NCBI RefSeq assembly: GCF_003688405.1 | Contig: NZ_REFC01000015.1 | Span: forward strand, 248,001-312,000 | Reading direction: 5' to 3' | Source of the DNA: Ulvibacter antarcticus | Lineage (GTDB): Bacteria > Bacteroidota > Bacteroidia > Flavobacteriales > Flavobacteriaceae | Length of the DNA stretch: 64,000 nucleotides | Part shown: piece by piece, positions 36,036 to 46,042 of the stretch | How positions within the stretch are numbered: the stretch's first letter is position 1 | Layout of the letters: each line of letters starts with the position of its first letter | Notes under the pieces: model-generated | Database searches by the model: none | What the model was told of the DNA's origin: nothing | What the model saw: only the letters and a program-made list of their open reading frames with translations | Position numbers and translations under genes: made by a program

Positions 36036-36998
36036 ATGGTGGGTATACTGGATGGTCCTCCGACTTACGTAATTGAAAATTTAGCTGAATTGTCTAATGA
36101 TCTGGACAATCATCTCCCATTTAAAAAAATTGATAAGAACGTAATGATCGCCAGTTGGAATATCCGCGCTTTTGGGAACCTCACTCGAAAGTGGGAAAGT
36201 GACAACACCGATAGTCCGAAACGCGATCTGCATTCCATTTTATGTATTTCCGAAATTATTAAACGCTTCGATGTGATTGCGGTCCAGGAAGTAAAAGCCA
36301 ATATTCGCGCATTGAGAGACACCATGAAGCTATTGGGGTCGAACTGGTCCTTAATCCTAACAGATGTCACAAAAGGTAGTGCCGGAAACGGGGAACGAAT
36401 GGCTTATATATTCGATACGCGAAGAGTTCAATTATCGGGACTCGCATGTGAACTGGTCATCCCGAAAGAATGGAAGTATGGAATTGACGACGATGCTATG
36501 GAAGATCAGTTTGTAAGAACTCCTTATGCGGTGAGTTTTAAAAGTAATGAGACGACCTTTATATTAGTTACGGTCCATATTAAATACGGCAAAAAATCTA
36601 TCGATCGGATTGGTGAATTAAAAGCAATAGCACGATGGATGACAAATTGGGCTTCCGACATCAATGCCTACCATCAAAATTTGATATTATTGGGAGATTT
36701 CAATATTAATGAAAGAGGTGATTTATTGGATAAGACCTTTCTTTCTGAAGGATTGTACGTTCCTGAGCAGCTTCAGAAGCCTGAAATTACAAGATCGATT
36801 TTTAATACAAGTAAATATTACGATCAGATTGCCTGGTTCAATTCCTCGAAGAATATTCCGAAGCTCTCCATGGAATTTATTACAGGCGGAAACTACGACT
36901 TTGTACCCATTGCACTAAAAAGCAGAAATCTTAGCAAACGGAAATTGTCCTTTATGCTTTCCGATCATTATCCGCTTTGGGCTGAGTTTGAATTTTAG
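36036..36998 (+). CDS. Endonuclease/exonuclease/phosphatase-fold protein
   Basis: 320 residues. The EEP fold is shown by MIASWNIRAFG at about residue 36, QEVKA (metal-binding glutamate), TVHIKYG, LLGDFNINE (active-site D and N) and the C-terminal SDHYPLWAEF. All catalytic positions of the DNase I-like/phosphodiesterase family appear present. No signal peptide is seen, so cytoplasmic. The family covers nucleases, phosphoinositide phosphatases and sphingomyelinases; the substrate cannot be read from this sequence. It is transcribed alone between the antiporter and a regulatory-domain protein. Confidence 0.92.
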   Translation: MVGILDGPPTYVIENLAELSNDLDNHLPFKKIDKNVMIASWNIRAFGNLTRKWESDNTDSPKRDLHSILCISEIIKRFDVIAVQEVKANIRALRDTMKLLGSNWSLILTDVTKGSAGNGERMAYIFDTRRVQLSGLACELVIPKEWKYGIDDDAMEDQFVRTPYAVSFKSNETTFILVTVHIKYGKKSIDRIGELKAIARWMTNWASDINAYHQNLILLGDFNINERGDLLDKTFLSEGLYVPEQLQKPEITRSIFNTSKYYDQIAWFNSSKNIPKLSMEFITGGNYDFVPIALKSRNLSKRKLSFMLSDHYPLWAEFEF

Positions 36999-37123
36999 TA
37001 TTTCGTGAAAATATTACAAATGTTTTAGTAACAATTTTTGTTTTGAATCTTCTTTAGAGTAACAGGCAACCTTATAAGGAAATATCGCGTCTTTGTAAAT
37101 ACATCAATCTAATTAAGACTCAT

Positions 37124-38611
37124 ATGAAATTTATCATTCATCCCTTTATAATTATTCTCGTTATTTTTTCCACTACGACTTCTGCACAATCGTATTCTGC
37201 CAAAGTTGTCGATAAAATCACTGGGGAGGCGATTCCTTTTGCAACCATTCAAACTGGTGAAAACCGAGGACTTATTACAAATGAAGAAGGTAATTTCACC
37301 TTACTGGAGAATTTGATTCAGGAGATTCAGGATTCCATCTACATCTCATCCATGGGTTATGAGAATAAAGGTGTTTCAATATCCGATTCCTTGGAAGAGG
37401 TCATCGAATTAAATCCTAAGCCATTTGAAATAAAAGAGGTTTTTCTTAGTAATAGGCTACTAACACCGAAAGAAATTATTGATGAGGTGAAGGAAAATCT
37501 GGAAGCAAATTATGCTAACGAACTAAGCCATAAAAAAATATTTTTCCGTCAATCTGATATAAACGAGATGCGAAAAGTTGATCTAGGGTTTATAAAATCG
37601 ACCATTGAAGAACTTAATAAAGAATTGATTGATAGTATTGCTAATTTAATTCCGAAGAAATCCGACAGCTACTTGGAACTTGCCGGAGACTTATATGGTA
37701 ACTACAAAAGTTCGAAACTTTATATAGATAAAGCCGCAAATTTATACGACAAGTCGAAAGATCTTTCTAGCAAAGGTCTCACCGATAGATTGGAAAAGAT
37801 ATTCAAAGAGAATGTAAAACCCGATTCTTATCTAAAAATTAAATCTGGAATTATTGGCACGAAGGTAGATTTGGATGATTTAGATGGTGAAAACGACGAA
37901 AAAACGACGAAAAATATTACGATTGATACTATTCAACAAAGCATTCACCAACAAACTAAAGATCGCATTTCGGAACTTTATGAGCAGCTCTTTTTTCATG
38001 AAGATTCTGAATTGGATTTTCTTGAAAAATCGAATCGATATAATTTTGAACTGGAGGATTACACTTTTATAGATGATGCTTCCGTCTACAAAATTTCATT
38101 TTTACCAAAGGGCAGGAAAGATTTCAAAGGTTTAATGTATGTAGATACTCAAAGCTATGCTATCGTCCGACTGGAATTTGAAAATGTGCGTCCACTTCAA
38201 TCATTTGGGATGTTTGGCATAAGTTATAGCCGATCGGTTTTTAAGGGTAAAATGCTCTTCGGAAAGGATTTGAATGGAAAATATAGTCCGCGTTATTTAG
38301 AGTTGGAAGATGGAAATAATTTTGGACTCAAAAGACCTTTGAAGATTATTGAAAAGAACAAACATGTAAAAGGAAGACGAAAGCAAAACGAACTTTCTCT
38401 AGCGCTAGATATAAAGGGCCGTTCTACGAAAAAATATGAACTGGTTGTCTTTTCTTCTGAAGTCATTTTAAATGGTGATTTTAATAACGCAGCTGAAAAT
38501 GAAGCTGTAAAAGCGACCTATCTCTCAAGATACGATCCAACTTTCTGGCAAGATTATACTATTATGGAGCCTAATGCTGCCATTCGAAGCTTTGAGGTTG
38601 TGACCGAGTAG
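37124..38611 (+). CDS. Secreted protein with carboxypeptidase-like regulatory domain
   Basis: 495 residues. Signal peptide (FIIHPFIIILVIFSTTTSAQ), then a carboxypeptidase-like regulatory (CarboxypepD_reg) beta-sandwich at about residues 23-100 with VVDKITGEAIPFATIQ and GLITNEEGNFTL, the domain found at the start of TonB-dependent receptors. The rest (about 105-495) is alpha-helical then beta-rich, without a TonB-dependent barrel. Such stand-alone proteins are common in Bacteroidota, and their role at the cell surface or in the periplasm is unknown. The family name is secure only for the N-terminal domain. Confidence 0.87.
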   Translation: MKFIIHPFIIILVIFSTTTSAQSYSAKVVDKITGEAIPFATIQTGENRGLITNEEGNFTLLENLIQEIQDSIYISSMGYENKGVSISDSLEEVIELNPKPFEIKEVFLSNRLLTPKEIIDEVKENLEANYANELSHKKIFFRQSDINEMRKVDLGFIKSTIEELNKELIDSIANLIPKKSDSYLELAGDLYGNYKSSKLYIDKAANLYDKSKDLSSKGLTDRLEKIFKENVKPDSYLKIKSGIIGTKVDLDDLDGENDEKTTKNITIDTIQQSIHQQTKDRISELYEQLFFHEDSELDFLEKSNRYNFELEDYTFIDDASVYKISFLPKGRKDFKGLMYVDTQSYAIVRLEFENVRPLQSFGMFGISYSRSVFKGKMLFGKDLNGKYSPRYLELEDGNNFGLKRPLKIIEKNKHVKGRRKQNELSLALDIKGRSTKKYELVVFSSEVILNGDFNNAAENEAVKATYLSRYDPTFWQDYTIMEPNAAIRSFEVVTE

Positions 38612-38715
38612 GCATTCTTTCCGAAGAAAAGGAAACAAATTCTCAATTAAACCAAATTGTGAACTTTCTAGAAGAATATTTCATTAAAATTATTAAACAC
38701 TAAATTGGCAGTCGA

Positions 38716-38836
38716 TTAATCCTGATTTTTCGAATTCGTGCCATTATAACCCACATAAAATATCACTTCCGAATTTGAGGCTCGAATTCCGTTGCTTATG
38801 TCATCAATTACAATAAATTCCACAAAAGTTAAATTA
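38716..38836 (-). pseudogene. Decayed fragment of a HAD-family phosphatase
   Basis: On the minus strand this stretch reads FVEFIVIDDISNGIRAS, then VIFYVGYNGTNSKNQD and stop. The intact HAD gene nearby (39333-39989) has VVIEDSTNGIAAA and IYCVGYNSVHSKNQD in the corresponding place. Only the C-terminal third survives and there is no start codon or N-terminal DxD motif, so it is a remnant of a duplicate or related gene. The rest of the 38612-38986 gap shows nothing further. Confidence 0.6.
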
Positions 38837-38986
38837 TTAAGGATATAACAAAAAGAGCAAGTTTCTTTTACATTTAATTATGAAACCCTCACAAACATTC
38901 GCTAAAGATGTTTCATCAACTTCTAATCCTTATTATATTTAATAAAAAAAGCACTGAATTAGAACAATACTATTAAAACAACCATT

Positions 38987-39319
38987 ATGAAAACTTTCTT
39001 CATGTTAATTACTTTCGGACTTATACTCATCTTTGGAACTTTGGCAGATGACACGAACATTTATACCGGCACCAAAGATAATGTATATACTGTAGCTACC
39101 TTTGATGGCTATGAAGGCGGATTCTATTATTTCACAGATGAAAAAACACAGAAAGCAATCTCTTTAACGGAAGACGATAAATTACCTATTAATCGCAATG
39201 AGTTGAAAGAAGGAGATGTTATTGGACAATCCTTTGAGATTGTATATAAGGTAAATAGGTATAATAAAGCGTTCAATTCTATGACTTCGGAAGATGAGGC
39301 TTACAGCAGCGTTGACTAA
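38987..39319 (+). CDS. Small exported protein, unknown function
   Basis: 110 residues. Signal peptide (MKTFFMLITFGLILIFGTLA) and a mature acidic part of about 90 residues (YTVATFDGYEGGFYYFTDEKTQKAISLTE) with a beta-rich look. No cysteine, so not a lipoprotein. No family is recognised. It is followed after 13 bp by the convergent stop of the HAD phosphatase gene. Its coding nature is supported by the signal peptide and a normal codon pattern for this window. Confidence 0.75.
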   Translation: MKTFFMLITFGLILIFGTLADDTNIYTGTKDNVYTVATFDGYEGGFYYFTDEKTQKAISLTEDDKLPINRNELKEGDVIGQSFEIVYKVNRYNKAFNSMTSEDEAYSSVD

Positions 39320-39332
39320 TAAAGAAAATAAT

Positions 39333-39989
39333 CTAAATCAGACGTTTTAGTTCCCGATAAGTGATCTCATTAAAATGATTGATCACTTTATCGGCTTTTG
39401 AATAATCCTGATTCTTAGAGTGAACACTGTTATAGCCCACACAATAGATATTCGCGGCTTTAGCAGCAGCAATGCCATTGGTAGAGTCCTCTATCACGAC
39501 ACAAGATTTTCGTGAATGCCCTGAGGCGGCTGCAGCTTTTATAAAAATTTCAGGATGTGGTTTGGAAGCTTTTAAATCGGCACCACTTAACTTGGCAACA
39601 AAGTATTTATTTAGATCGAATCTGTCGAAGATGCGGTCTATATTCGGCATAGACGCTGAAGAAGCTAGTACGAGTGTAAGTCCGTTATCGTGATACTCAT
39701 GAATCAACTCCCGTACCCCTTGCAGGAGATCCAGTTCGTCATCATGTTCGAACAGATGTTTAAAATACTTTCGCTTTATAGCTACCAATGTTTCAGGAGT
39801 ATGTGCAACTTCAAAACGATCGCACAGTATCTTACAGATGTTCAGCGTAGATTGGCCGGTGAATGCATCATACATACTTTCAGAAACATCAATACGAGCC
39901 TCGTCGAACATATTAAAATAAGCTTTTTTGTGTAGAGGCTCAGTATCGACAATTACCCCGTCCATATCGAATAAAACTGCTTTGAGCAT
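39333..39989 (-). CDS. HAD-family hydrolase, beta-phosphoglucomutase-like
   Basis: 218 residues. HAD motif I FDMDGVIVDTE with nucleophile D8 and acid/base D10, a helical cap domain (about 15-85), motif II LASSAS, motif III lysine in ADLKASKPHPEIF, and motif IV VVIEDSTNGIAAAKAA. This is the beta-phosphoglucomutase/2-deoxyglucose-6-phosphatase subgroup, cytoplasmic; whether it acts as mutase or sugar-phosphate phosphatase cannot be decided. A decayed piece of a related gene lies 500 bp downstream. Confidence 0.93.
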   Translation of the reverse strand: MLKAVLFDMDGVIVDTEPLHKKAYFNMFDEARIDVSESMYDAFTGQSTLNICKILCDRFEVAHTPETLVAIKRKYFKHLFEHDDELDLLQGVRELIHEYHDNGLTLVLASSASMPNIDRIFDRFDLNKYFVAKLSGADLKASKPHPEIFIKAAAASGHSRKSCVVIEDSTNGIAAAKAANIYCVGYNSVHSKNQDYSKADKVINHFNEITYRELKRLI

Positions 39990-40381
39990 TTGTTTTTTTT
40001 GCGAAGATATGGAATGTAGTTAAGTTGGTAAATTCTGAACTAAAAATTTACTGTCTTTCTTCGATTTTAGTAATGAATCCCGCTTCAGTTCAAGAACGGA
40101 TTTTCAAATTATGCTTTTATAAGGGTTTTATAGATAAAATAAACGCTCCGGAAAGAGAGAGGCCACGATAAAGAATATTACTAGGAAAATTGACAGAAAA
40201 AAGTTTTAGAATAACAGAAAAAATAGTAGGGTTTTTTGTCTTTATATTGTTCAATGATTAAACAATGTCTTTTACGATTAATAGCAAACTCAAATAACTC
40301 AAAAGTTTTAATTGTTTGAAATATTCTGTAACTTTTATCCCCTTCAATATTTTATTCTGAAATTACCAAAGTAAAAACATT
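39990..40381. other. Intergenic gap with no recognised element
   Basis: A 392-bp AT-rich region between the divergent HAD phosphatase and leucine-rich protein genes. It should hold both promoters. No convincing open frame, repeat or stable hairpin was seen. Confidence 0.5.
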
Positions 40382-42772
40382 ATGAAGAATTACTACATTC
40401 TACTTTTCTGCTTTTTTAGTGCCAGCTTATTTTCGCAAATAGTTACTATTCCGGATGCCAATTTTAAAACGAGGCTTCTTGATGCTTCTCCTACCAACGG
40501 CATCGCTAAAGACAGTAACGGTACAAATATTACTATTGATACCAATGCAAACGATGAAATTGAACTTTCAGAAGCGCTAACAGTTTACCAACTCTTTGTA
40601 AGCTCTTCATCAATTGTAGATATGACAGGTATCGAAGCTTTTACAAATTTAACTTTGCTTGATTGTGGCCTCAACCAGATCTCGAACTTAGACTTAACTT
40701 TATTAGTGAATCTTGAAATTCTAAAATGTACTAACAATCAGCTCAACAATCTGTTAATAAACAACCTTGTCAACCTTCAAACTGTATGGTGCTTCAATAA
40801 CCAGTTAACTAATATTGATCTGACTGGCCTTGTTGGTCTCTTAGACTTAAAATGCAGCAGTAATCTTATTGAAAGTTTTGACGCAAGTCCTGCGATGAAT
40901 CTTGTTTTTTTGGTAATTTCTTATAGTCCACTTTCTTCTCTTAACTTAGGGACTTTACCAAATCTTACTCATCTTGAATGTGTCAATGGACAGTTAAGTT
41001 CATTAGACGTAAGTGGCTGTTCCAATTTAGAATCGTTGTTGTGCTATGATAATATGATTAGCTCCCTGGACCTATCTAACCTCGAACAATTAGAGATTGT
41101 GAATGCTACCTACAATGCATTAACATCAGTCGATGTAACCAATACAATTAGTATGAATACTCTTCAGGTTAGTGACAATAATTTAACGACCCTTGATGCT
41201 TCAGATTGTATAAATGTAAGCTCCGTTTCATGTAGCAATAATGAAATGATATCGCTATTTGTCAAGAATGGTGTTTCTGAACAGGTATCATTTGGCGGCA
41301 ACTCCTTATTAGAATATATATGTGCGGATGAAGAACAATTCCAAATATTGGAATCGGCCATTACAAATTTAGGCTACAACGCCCATGTTAATTCCTATTG
41401 CACCTTTACACCTGGCGGAGAATTCTTTGATGTTGAAGGTAGTGCGACTTATGATATTGATACCTCTGGTTGCGACCCAACAGACCCTCCGATTCCATTT
41501 CTTGAATATGGAATCACCAACGGAAGCAGCAATGGTACTTTTACTGGGACTTCTGAAGGCCTTTACCATATTCCAATTCAGGCGGGTGCGTATACAATAA
41601 CACCAAATCTTAATAATCCTGATTATTTTACCATTGTACCATCATCACTTTCGGTAAATTTTCCCACAGATCCAAGTCCGATGCTGCAGGATTTTTGCGT
41701 TGTCGCAAATGGGGTGCATCCCGATCTAGATATCACTATTATACCTACGACCCCTGCTCGTCCAGGATTTGAAGCAGATTACAAACTTCTGTTCTACAAT
41801 AAGGGAAACCAAACCTTGTCCGGAAATGTGGTTTTGAGTTTCAATGATGACTTAATGGATTATGTGATCTCCGAACCCGTGTTCGATACCCAAGCCACCA
41901 ATGAATACGGTTGGGATTATGTGGACATTAACCCATTTGAAAGCCGTGCAATAGACATAACTTTTCTAATCAATACCCCCACAGATACGCCACCTGTTAA
42001 TATAGACGATGAGCTAAACTTCGTTGGGTTAATTAATCCATTGGCAAGTGATGAAACTCCGGCTGACAATGAATTTGCACTTAAACAAATTGTGGTTGGC
42101 TCGTTCGACCCCAACGACAAAACATGTTTAGAAGGCCCTATAATTGATATTTCCAAGGTGGGTGATTTTGTACATTATTTAATACGCTTTGAAAATACCG
42201 GGACATTTCCCGCTGAGAATATTGTTGTAAAAGACACTATCGATACGGCCAGATTGGATGTATCGTCACTCCGGGTTTTAAACGGAAGTCATGATTTTGA
42301 AACTCGGATTAACGACAATGTTGTCGAGTTTATTTTCGAAAATATCAATCTACCTATTGACGATGAAAACAACGACGGCTACATACTTTTCAAAATAAGA
42401 ACACTGCCTACTCTGGGCATTGGAGATACTTTTACTAATTCGGCCGGCATTTATTTTGATTTCAATTTTCCGGTGATTACAAATTCATATGAAACGACTA
42501 TACAACAATTTTTAAATGTTTCAGATTTTGGTGTAAACGAAACTATGTTGCTTTACCCAAATCCTTCAGAAAATACAATTCATTTGATTATGCAAAATGG
42601 AATTAGACCTGATTCCTATGAAATTTATAATATGCTTGGGCAAACTTTAAGTGCTGATATATTTACTTCGGAAGAAATTGAGATTGACATCTCAACTTTT
42701 AGTTCTGGGCAATATTTTCTGAAAGTGTTTTCTGATAAAGGTATTAGCTTCGGAAGAATTCTGAAAAAATAA
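40382..42772 (+). CDS. Leucine-rich repeat T9SS cargo protein
   Basis: 796 residues. Signal peptide (MKNYYILLFCFFSASLFSQ). Residues about 70-330 are leucine-rich repeats of roughly 21 residues with the recurring LxxLxCxxNQLxxLDL pattern, for example LEILKCTNNQLNNL and LESLLCYDNMISSLDL. A middle beta-sandwich region contains GSFDPNDKTCLEGP and YLIRFENTGTFPAENIVVKDTID, the DUF7619-type module of Bacteroidota surface proteins. The last 80 residues are a type A sorting domain (LYPNPSENTIHL, YEIYNMLGQ, GQYFLKVFSD). It should be exported by the type IX system and displayed on the surface, probably for adhesion or protein binding. Confidence 0.93.
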   Translation: MKNYYILLFCFFSASLFSQIVTIPDANFKTRLLDASPTNGIAKDSNGTNITIDTNANDEIELSEALTVYQLFVSSSSIVDMTGIEAFTNLTLLDCGLNQISNLDLTLLVNLEILKCTNNQLNNLLINNLVNLQTVWCFNNQLTNIDLTGLVGLLDLKCSSNLIESFDASPAMNLVFLVISYSPLSSLNLGTLPNLTHLECVNGQLSSLDVSGCSNLESLLCYDNMISSLDLSNLEQLEIVNATYNALTSVDVTNTISMNTLQVSDNNLTTLDASDCINVSSVSCSNNEMISLFVKNGVSEQVSFGGNSLLEYICADEEQFQILESAITNLGYNAHVNSYCTFTPGGEFFDVEGSATYDIDTSGCDPTDPPIPFLEYGITNGSSNGTFTGTSEGLYHIPIQAGAYTITPNLNNPDYFTIVPSSLSVNFPTDPSPMLQDFCVVANGVHPDLDITIIPTTPARPGFEADYKLLFYNKGNQTLSGNVVLSFNDDLMDYVISEPVFDTQATNEYGWDYVDINPFESRAIDITFLINTPTDTPPVNIDDELNFVGLINPLASDETPADNEFALKQIVVGSFDPNDKTCLEGPIIDISKVGDFVHYLIRFENTGTFPAENIVVKDTIDTARLDVSSLRVLNGSHDFETRINDNVVEFIFENINLPIDDENNDGYILFKIRTLPTLGIGDTFTNSAGIYFDFNFPVITNSYETTIQQFLNVSDFGVNETMLLYPNPSENTIHLIMQNGIRPDSYEIYNMLGQTLSADIFTSEEIEIDISTFSSGQYFLKVFSDKGISFGRILKK

Positions 42773-42913
42773 ACTTCGTCTGAAACAGCTTCGAAAAAAG
42801 TAAAACTAAAATTCTTTAGAAAAGATAAAAATAAATGATTCACAATTATTATCTTTTCAACACCTTGTATCGAACAAAAAAGTACCCGAAAACTAAAATT
42901 TTTAGAAAAAAGT

Positions 42914-45900
42914 TTGAAACTTAAAAAGATCCTTTCTTCATTATTCTCAACACGTGCTGCCGGAGTATATTTCATTCTGTTTGCCGCTGCAATAGGGATA
43001 GCAACCTTTATCGAAAATGATTTTGGTACTAGTGCGGCTCAAAAAGTTATTTTTAAATCTTGGTGGTTTGAACTATTATTGATTCTATTTGGTACTACAA
43101 TCCTTGTCAATATCATCAAATTCCGAATGATTCAGCAACGAAAATGGGCCGTGTTTATGTTCCACGCATCCGTTATCATCATTCTTATTGGCGCAGGTGT
43201 GACACGTTATTTTGGTTTTGAAGGAGTCATGCACATTCGGGAGAACGACACCTCCAATTCTTTTCTTTCGGCCGAAACACACTTAAAATTTCAAGTAATT
43301 AAAAATGGAACTACTTTTAAATTTGATGAACCTGTACTCTTTGCTTCACTCGGCAACAATCATTTTAAAGAATCCTATAGTATTGAGGGTGACCTCATCG
43401 AAATAGAAGTTAATAATTTTATCCCAAATCCCAAGCAACAAATTATTTCAAGTAGTATCGATGGGAGTCCAATCTTAAAACTTGTAATTGCAGGTAGCGG
43501 TGGACGAGAAGAATACACTCTTGAAAAAGGGCAGTCAAGACGTATTGGCGGATTGATTTACAACTTTAGTGAGCCTGCATTGCCGGGAGCTATAAACATA
43601 AAATATACTGACGAAGTTCTGAGTTTCAATAGTGACCGACTTCTCACGCAAATGGTGATGGCAACACAAGAAAAAGATACCATTAGGGCAAACGGATCTT
43701 ATTCCCCTCTAAAATTAAGATCACTCTATTCAGATGGGACAAATAATTTTGTCTTTTCAGAATTTGAGCCAACGGCAAAAACAATAATTGAATCTGAAGA
43801 CCCCAAAGTTAAAAGCGAAAGTACAACTGCGATCGTTATGGACGTATCGGTAAATGGTGTAAAAAAGGAAATTATAGTTTATGGCAATAAAGGTTTAGCT
43901 GGTCGACCGTCCATACTTTCTTTCCCTGAACTTAACTTTTCAGCCGCTTACGGAGCACAGGAAGTCACGGTTCCTTTTAACATTAAATTAAACGATTTTA
44001 TTCTCGATAAGTATCCGGGAACTAACAGCGCTTCCTCTTACGCAAGTGAGGTTACGGTAATTGACCCCGCTGAAAATGTAAATATGGATTACCGTATTTA
44101 TATGAATAATATTCTCGATTATGACGGATATAGGTTCTTTCAATCTAGTTTCGATAGAGACGAAAAAGGAACTTATCTCAGTGTAAATAGTGATTGGTGG
44201 GGTACCATAATTTCATATATCGGGTATGCCCTACTTACTTTAGGAATGATACTTACTTTTTTTAGCAAAAATACGCGCTTCTATAGCCTCATTCAAAAAA
44301 CAAAAAAACTTAGAGCTAAGAGTGGCACATTTAGCCTATTTGCAGCTCTAATATTTTCAACTTTTGGATATGCACAAAGCAATTCATATTCAACAAATGC
44401 GATATCTGTCGAGCATGCAGAAGAATTTAGCAGCGTAGTAGTCCAGGATTTTAAAGGCCGAATGAAACCCATTCACACCTTGTCGAGAGAACTGATGCGC
44501 AAAATTGCTCGTAAAGAAAGTTGGGAAGGACTTACTGCCGATCAAGTGCTACTGAGTATGTTTATCAATAAACAAGAATGGTATGGGGTGCGGATGATTA
44601 AATTGGGAAAGCATGAAGACATTCAAAAATTATTAGGTGTTAATGGTGATTATGCTTCCTATAAAGATTTCTTTTCTGAAGATGGTTCCTATAAGATACG
44701 AGATGAAGTACGGCGTGTTTATTCTTTGGAGCCCATCGATCGCGGGGTTTATGGAAAAGAACTGCTAAAAATAGATGAGCGGCTTAATATTTTAAGCATG
44801 ATGTTTTCCGGGAGCTTGCTTAAAATCATTCCAAGAACCAACGACCCAAATAATACATGGGAAGCCTACAGCAATCATGATCACAATGACGGTCATAATC
44901 ACAGTACAGTTGCAGATAATTTCTTTAATTCATATGGTAGTGCTTTACTAGAGGCTATCAAAACTAAAAACTATTCGCATGCCGGACATCTTTTGGAGGA
45001 ATTAAAGGAGTATCAGAGAAAGGCTGGAAGTGCTGTAATCCCTTCCGAAGGAAAGATTAACACTGAGATCGCACTTAATAAATTAAATGTATTTACAAGA
45101 CTTGCAGGATTATATATGATCTTGGGTGTTGTTTTACTTTTTTTCTTATTTGTTTCAGTTTTCAAACCCAATTGGCATCTAAAAAAAATCTATTTTGTGT
45201 TGTTTTCAATTATTGTAATCGGATTCTCGCTTCACACACTTGGATTGGGGATGCGCTGGTATGTTTCCGGACGAGCACCTTGGAGTAACGGCTATGAGTC
45301 AATGATTTATATTGCCTGGACTTCAACATTAGCAGGTATTTTATTTACAAGAAAATCCTTTGGCGGTTTGGCGGCGACCATGGTATTGGCAGGAACCATT
45401 TTATTTGTTTCCACACTAAGTTTTCTCGATCCTGAAATCACTCCTTTGGTTCCGGTATTAAAATCATATTGGCTTACAATTCATGTTTCACTTGAAGCAG
45501 GGAGCTATGGCTTTTTAATGTTGGGTGCCATCATCGGACTTATTAACTTGATCCTATTAGTGTTTATTTCAGAAAGCAATAAAACGCGAGTAAAACGAAT
45601 CGTTCAGGAAATGAGCTATATCTCGGAACTCACACTTATTGGTGGTCTCTTTATGGTGAGTGTAGGTACGTATCTAGGCGGTGTCTGGGCGAATGAATCC
45701 TGGGGTCGATATTGGGGATGGGATGCCAAGGAAACCTGGGCGCTAGTAACAATATTAGTATATGCCTTTATTTTACATATGCGACTCATTCCAAAATTAA
45801 GAGGATTGTACGCTTATAATCTGGCAACTATCTTCGGATTGGCATCGGTGATTATGACCTATTATGGAGTTAATTATTACTTATCCGGATTACATTCATA

Positions 45901-46015
45901 TGCCACAGGCGATCCAGTACCGATCCCGCAATGGGTGTATATAGCTGTTGCGTGTATTATATTAATTAGTGTGCTTGCGTATGTTCGGAAAAGAAAATTT
46001 GATATTATTTCTTAA
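42914..46015 (+). CDS. ccsBA: Fused ResB-CcsA cytochrome c synthetase (system II)
   Basis: 1033 residues. The N-terminal ResB-like half has four transmembrane segments and a large periplasmic domain (about 110-430). A linker region contains the histidine-rich HDHNDGHNHS. The C-terminal CcsA half has the heme-handling WWD motif (SWGRYWGWDAKETW). The protein moves heme across the inner membrane and attaches it to CxxCH cysteines, so it serves the adjacent convergent multiheme operon and other c-type cytochromes. No ATG is in frame near the N-terminus; the start is taken as the TTG at 42914, which gives KLKKILSSLFSTRAAGVYF, matching the family's usual beginning. A 29-codon open frame (42835-42924) overlaps this start. 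Confidence 0.95.
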   Translation: MKLKKILSSLFSTRAAGVYFILFAAAIGIATFIENDFGTSAAQKVIFKSWWFELLLILFGTTILVNIIKFRMIQQRKWAVFMFHASVIIILIGAGVTRYFGFEGVMHIRENDTSNSFLSAETHLKFQVIKNGTTFKFDEPVLFASLGNNHFKESYSIEGDLIEIEVNNFIPNPKQQIISSSIDGSPILKLVIAGSGGREEYTLEKGQSRRIGGLIYNFSEPALPGAINIKYTDEVLSFNSDRLLTQMVMATQEKDTIRANGSYSPLKLRSLYSDGTNNFVFSEFEPTAKTIIESEDPKVKSESTTAIVMDVSVNGVKKEIIVYGNKGLAGRPSILSFPELNFSAAYGAQEVTVPFNIKLNDFILDKYPGTNSASSYASEVTVIDPAENVNMDYRIYMNNILDYDGYRFFQSSFDRDEKGTYLSVNSDWWGTIISYIGYALLTLGMILTFFSKNTRFYSLIQKTKKLRAKSGTFSLFAALIFSTFGYAQSNSYSTNAISVEHAEEFSSVVVQDFKGRMKPIHTLSRELMRKIARKESWEGLTADQVLLSMFINKQEWYGVRMIKLGKHEDIQKLLGVNGDYASYKDFFSEDGSYKIRDEVRRVYSLEPIDRGVYGKELLKIDERLNILSMMFSGSLLKIIPRTNDPNNTWEAYSNHDHNDGHNHSTVADNFFNSYGSALLEAIKTKNYSHAGHLLEELKEYQRKAGSAVIPSEGKINTEIALNKLNVFTRLAGLYMILGVVLLFFLFVSVFKPNWHLKKIYFVLFSIIVIGFSLHTLGLGMRWYVSGRAPWSNGYESMIYIAWTSTLAGILFTRKSFGGLAATMVLAGTILFVSTLSFLDPEITPLVPVLKSYWLTIHVSLEAGSYGFLMLGAIIGLINLILLVFISESNKTRVKRIVQEMSYISELTLIGGLFMVSVGTYLGGVWANESWGRYWGWDAKETWALVTILVYAFILHMRLIPKLRGLYAYNLATIFGLASVIMTYYGVNYYLSGLHSYATGDPVPIPQWVYIAVACIILISVLAYVRKRKFDIIS

Positions 46016-46042
46016 GGATAAGGGATTACTATGCTGTTTTTC

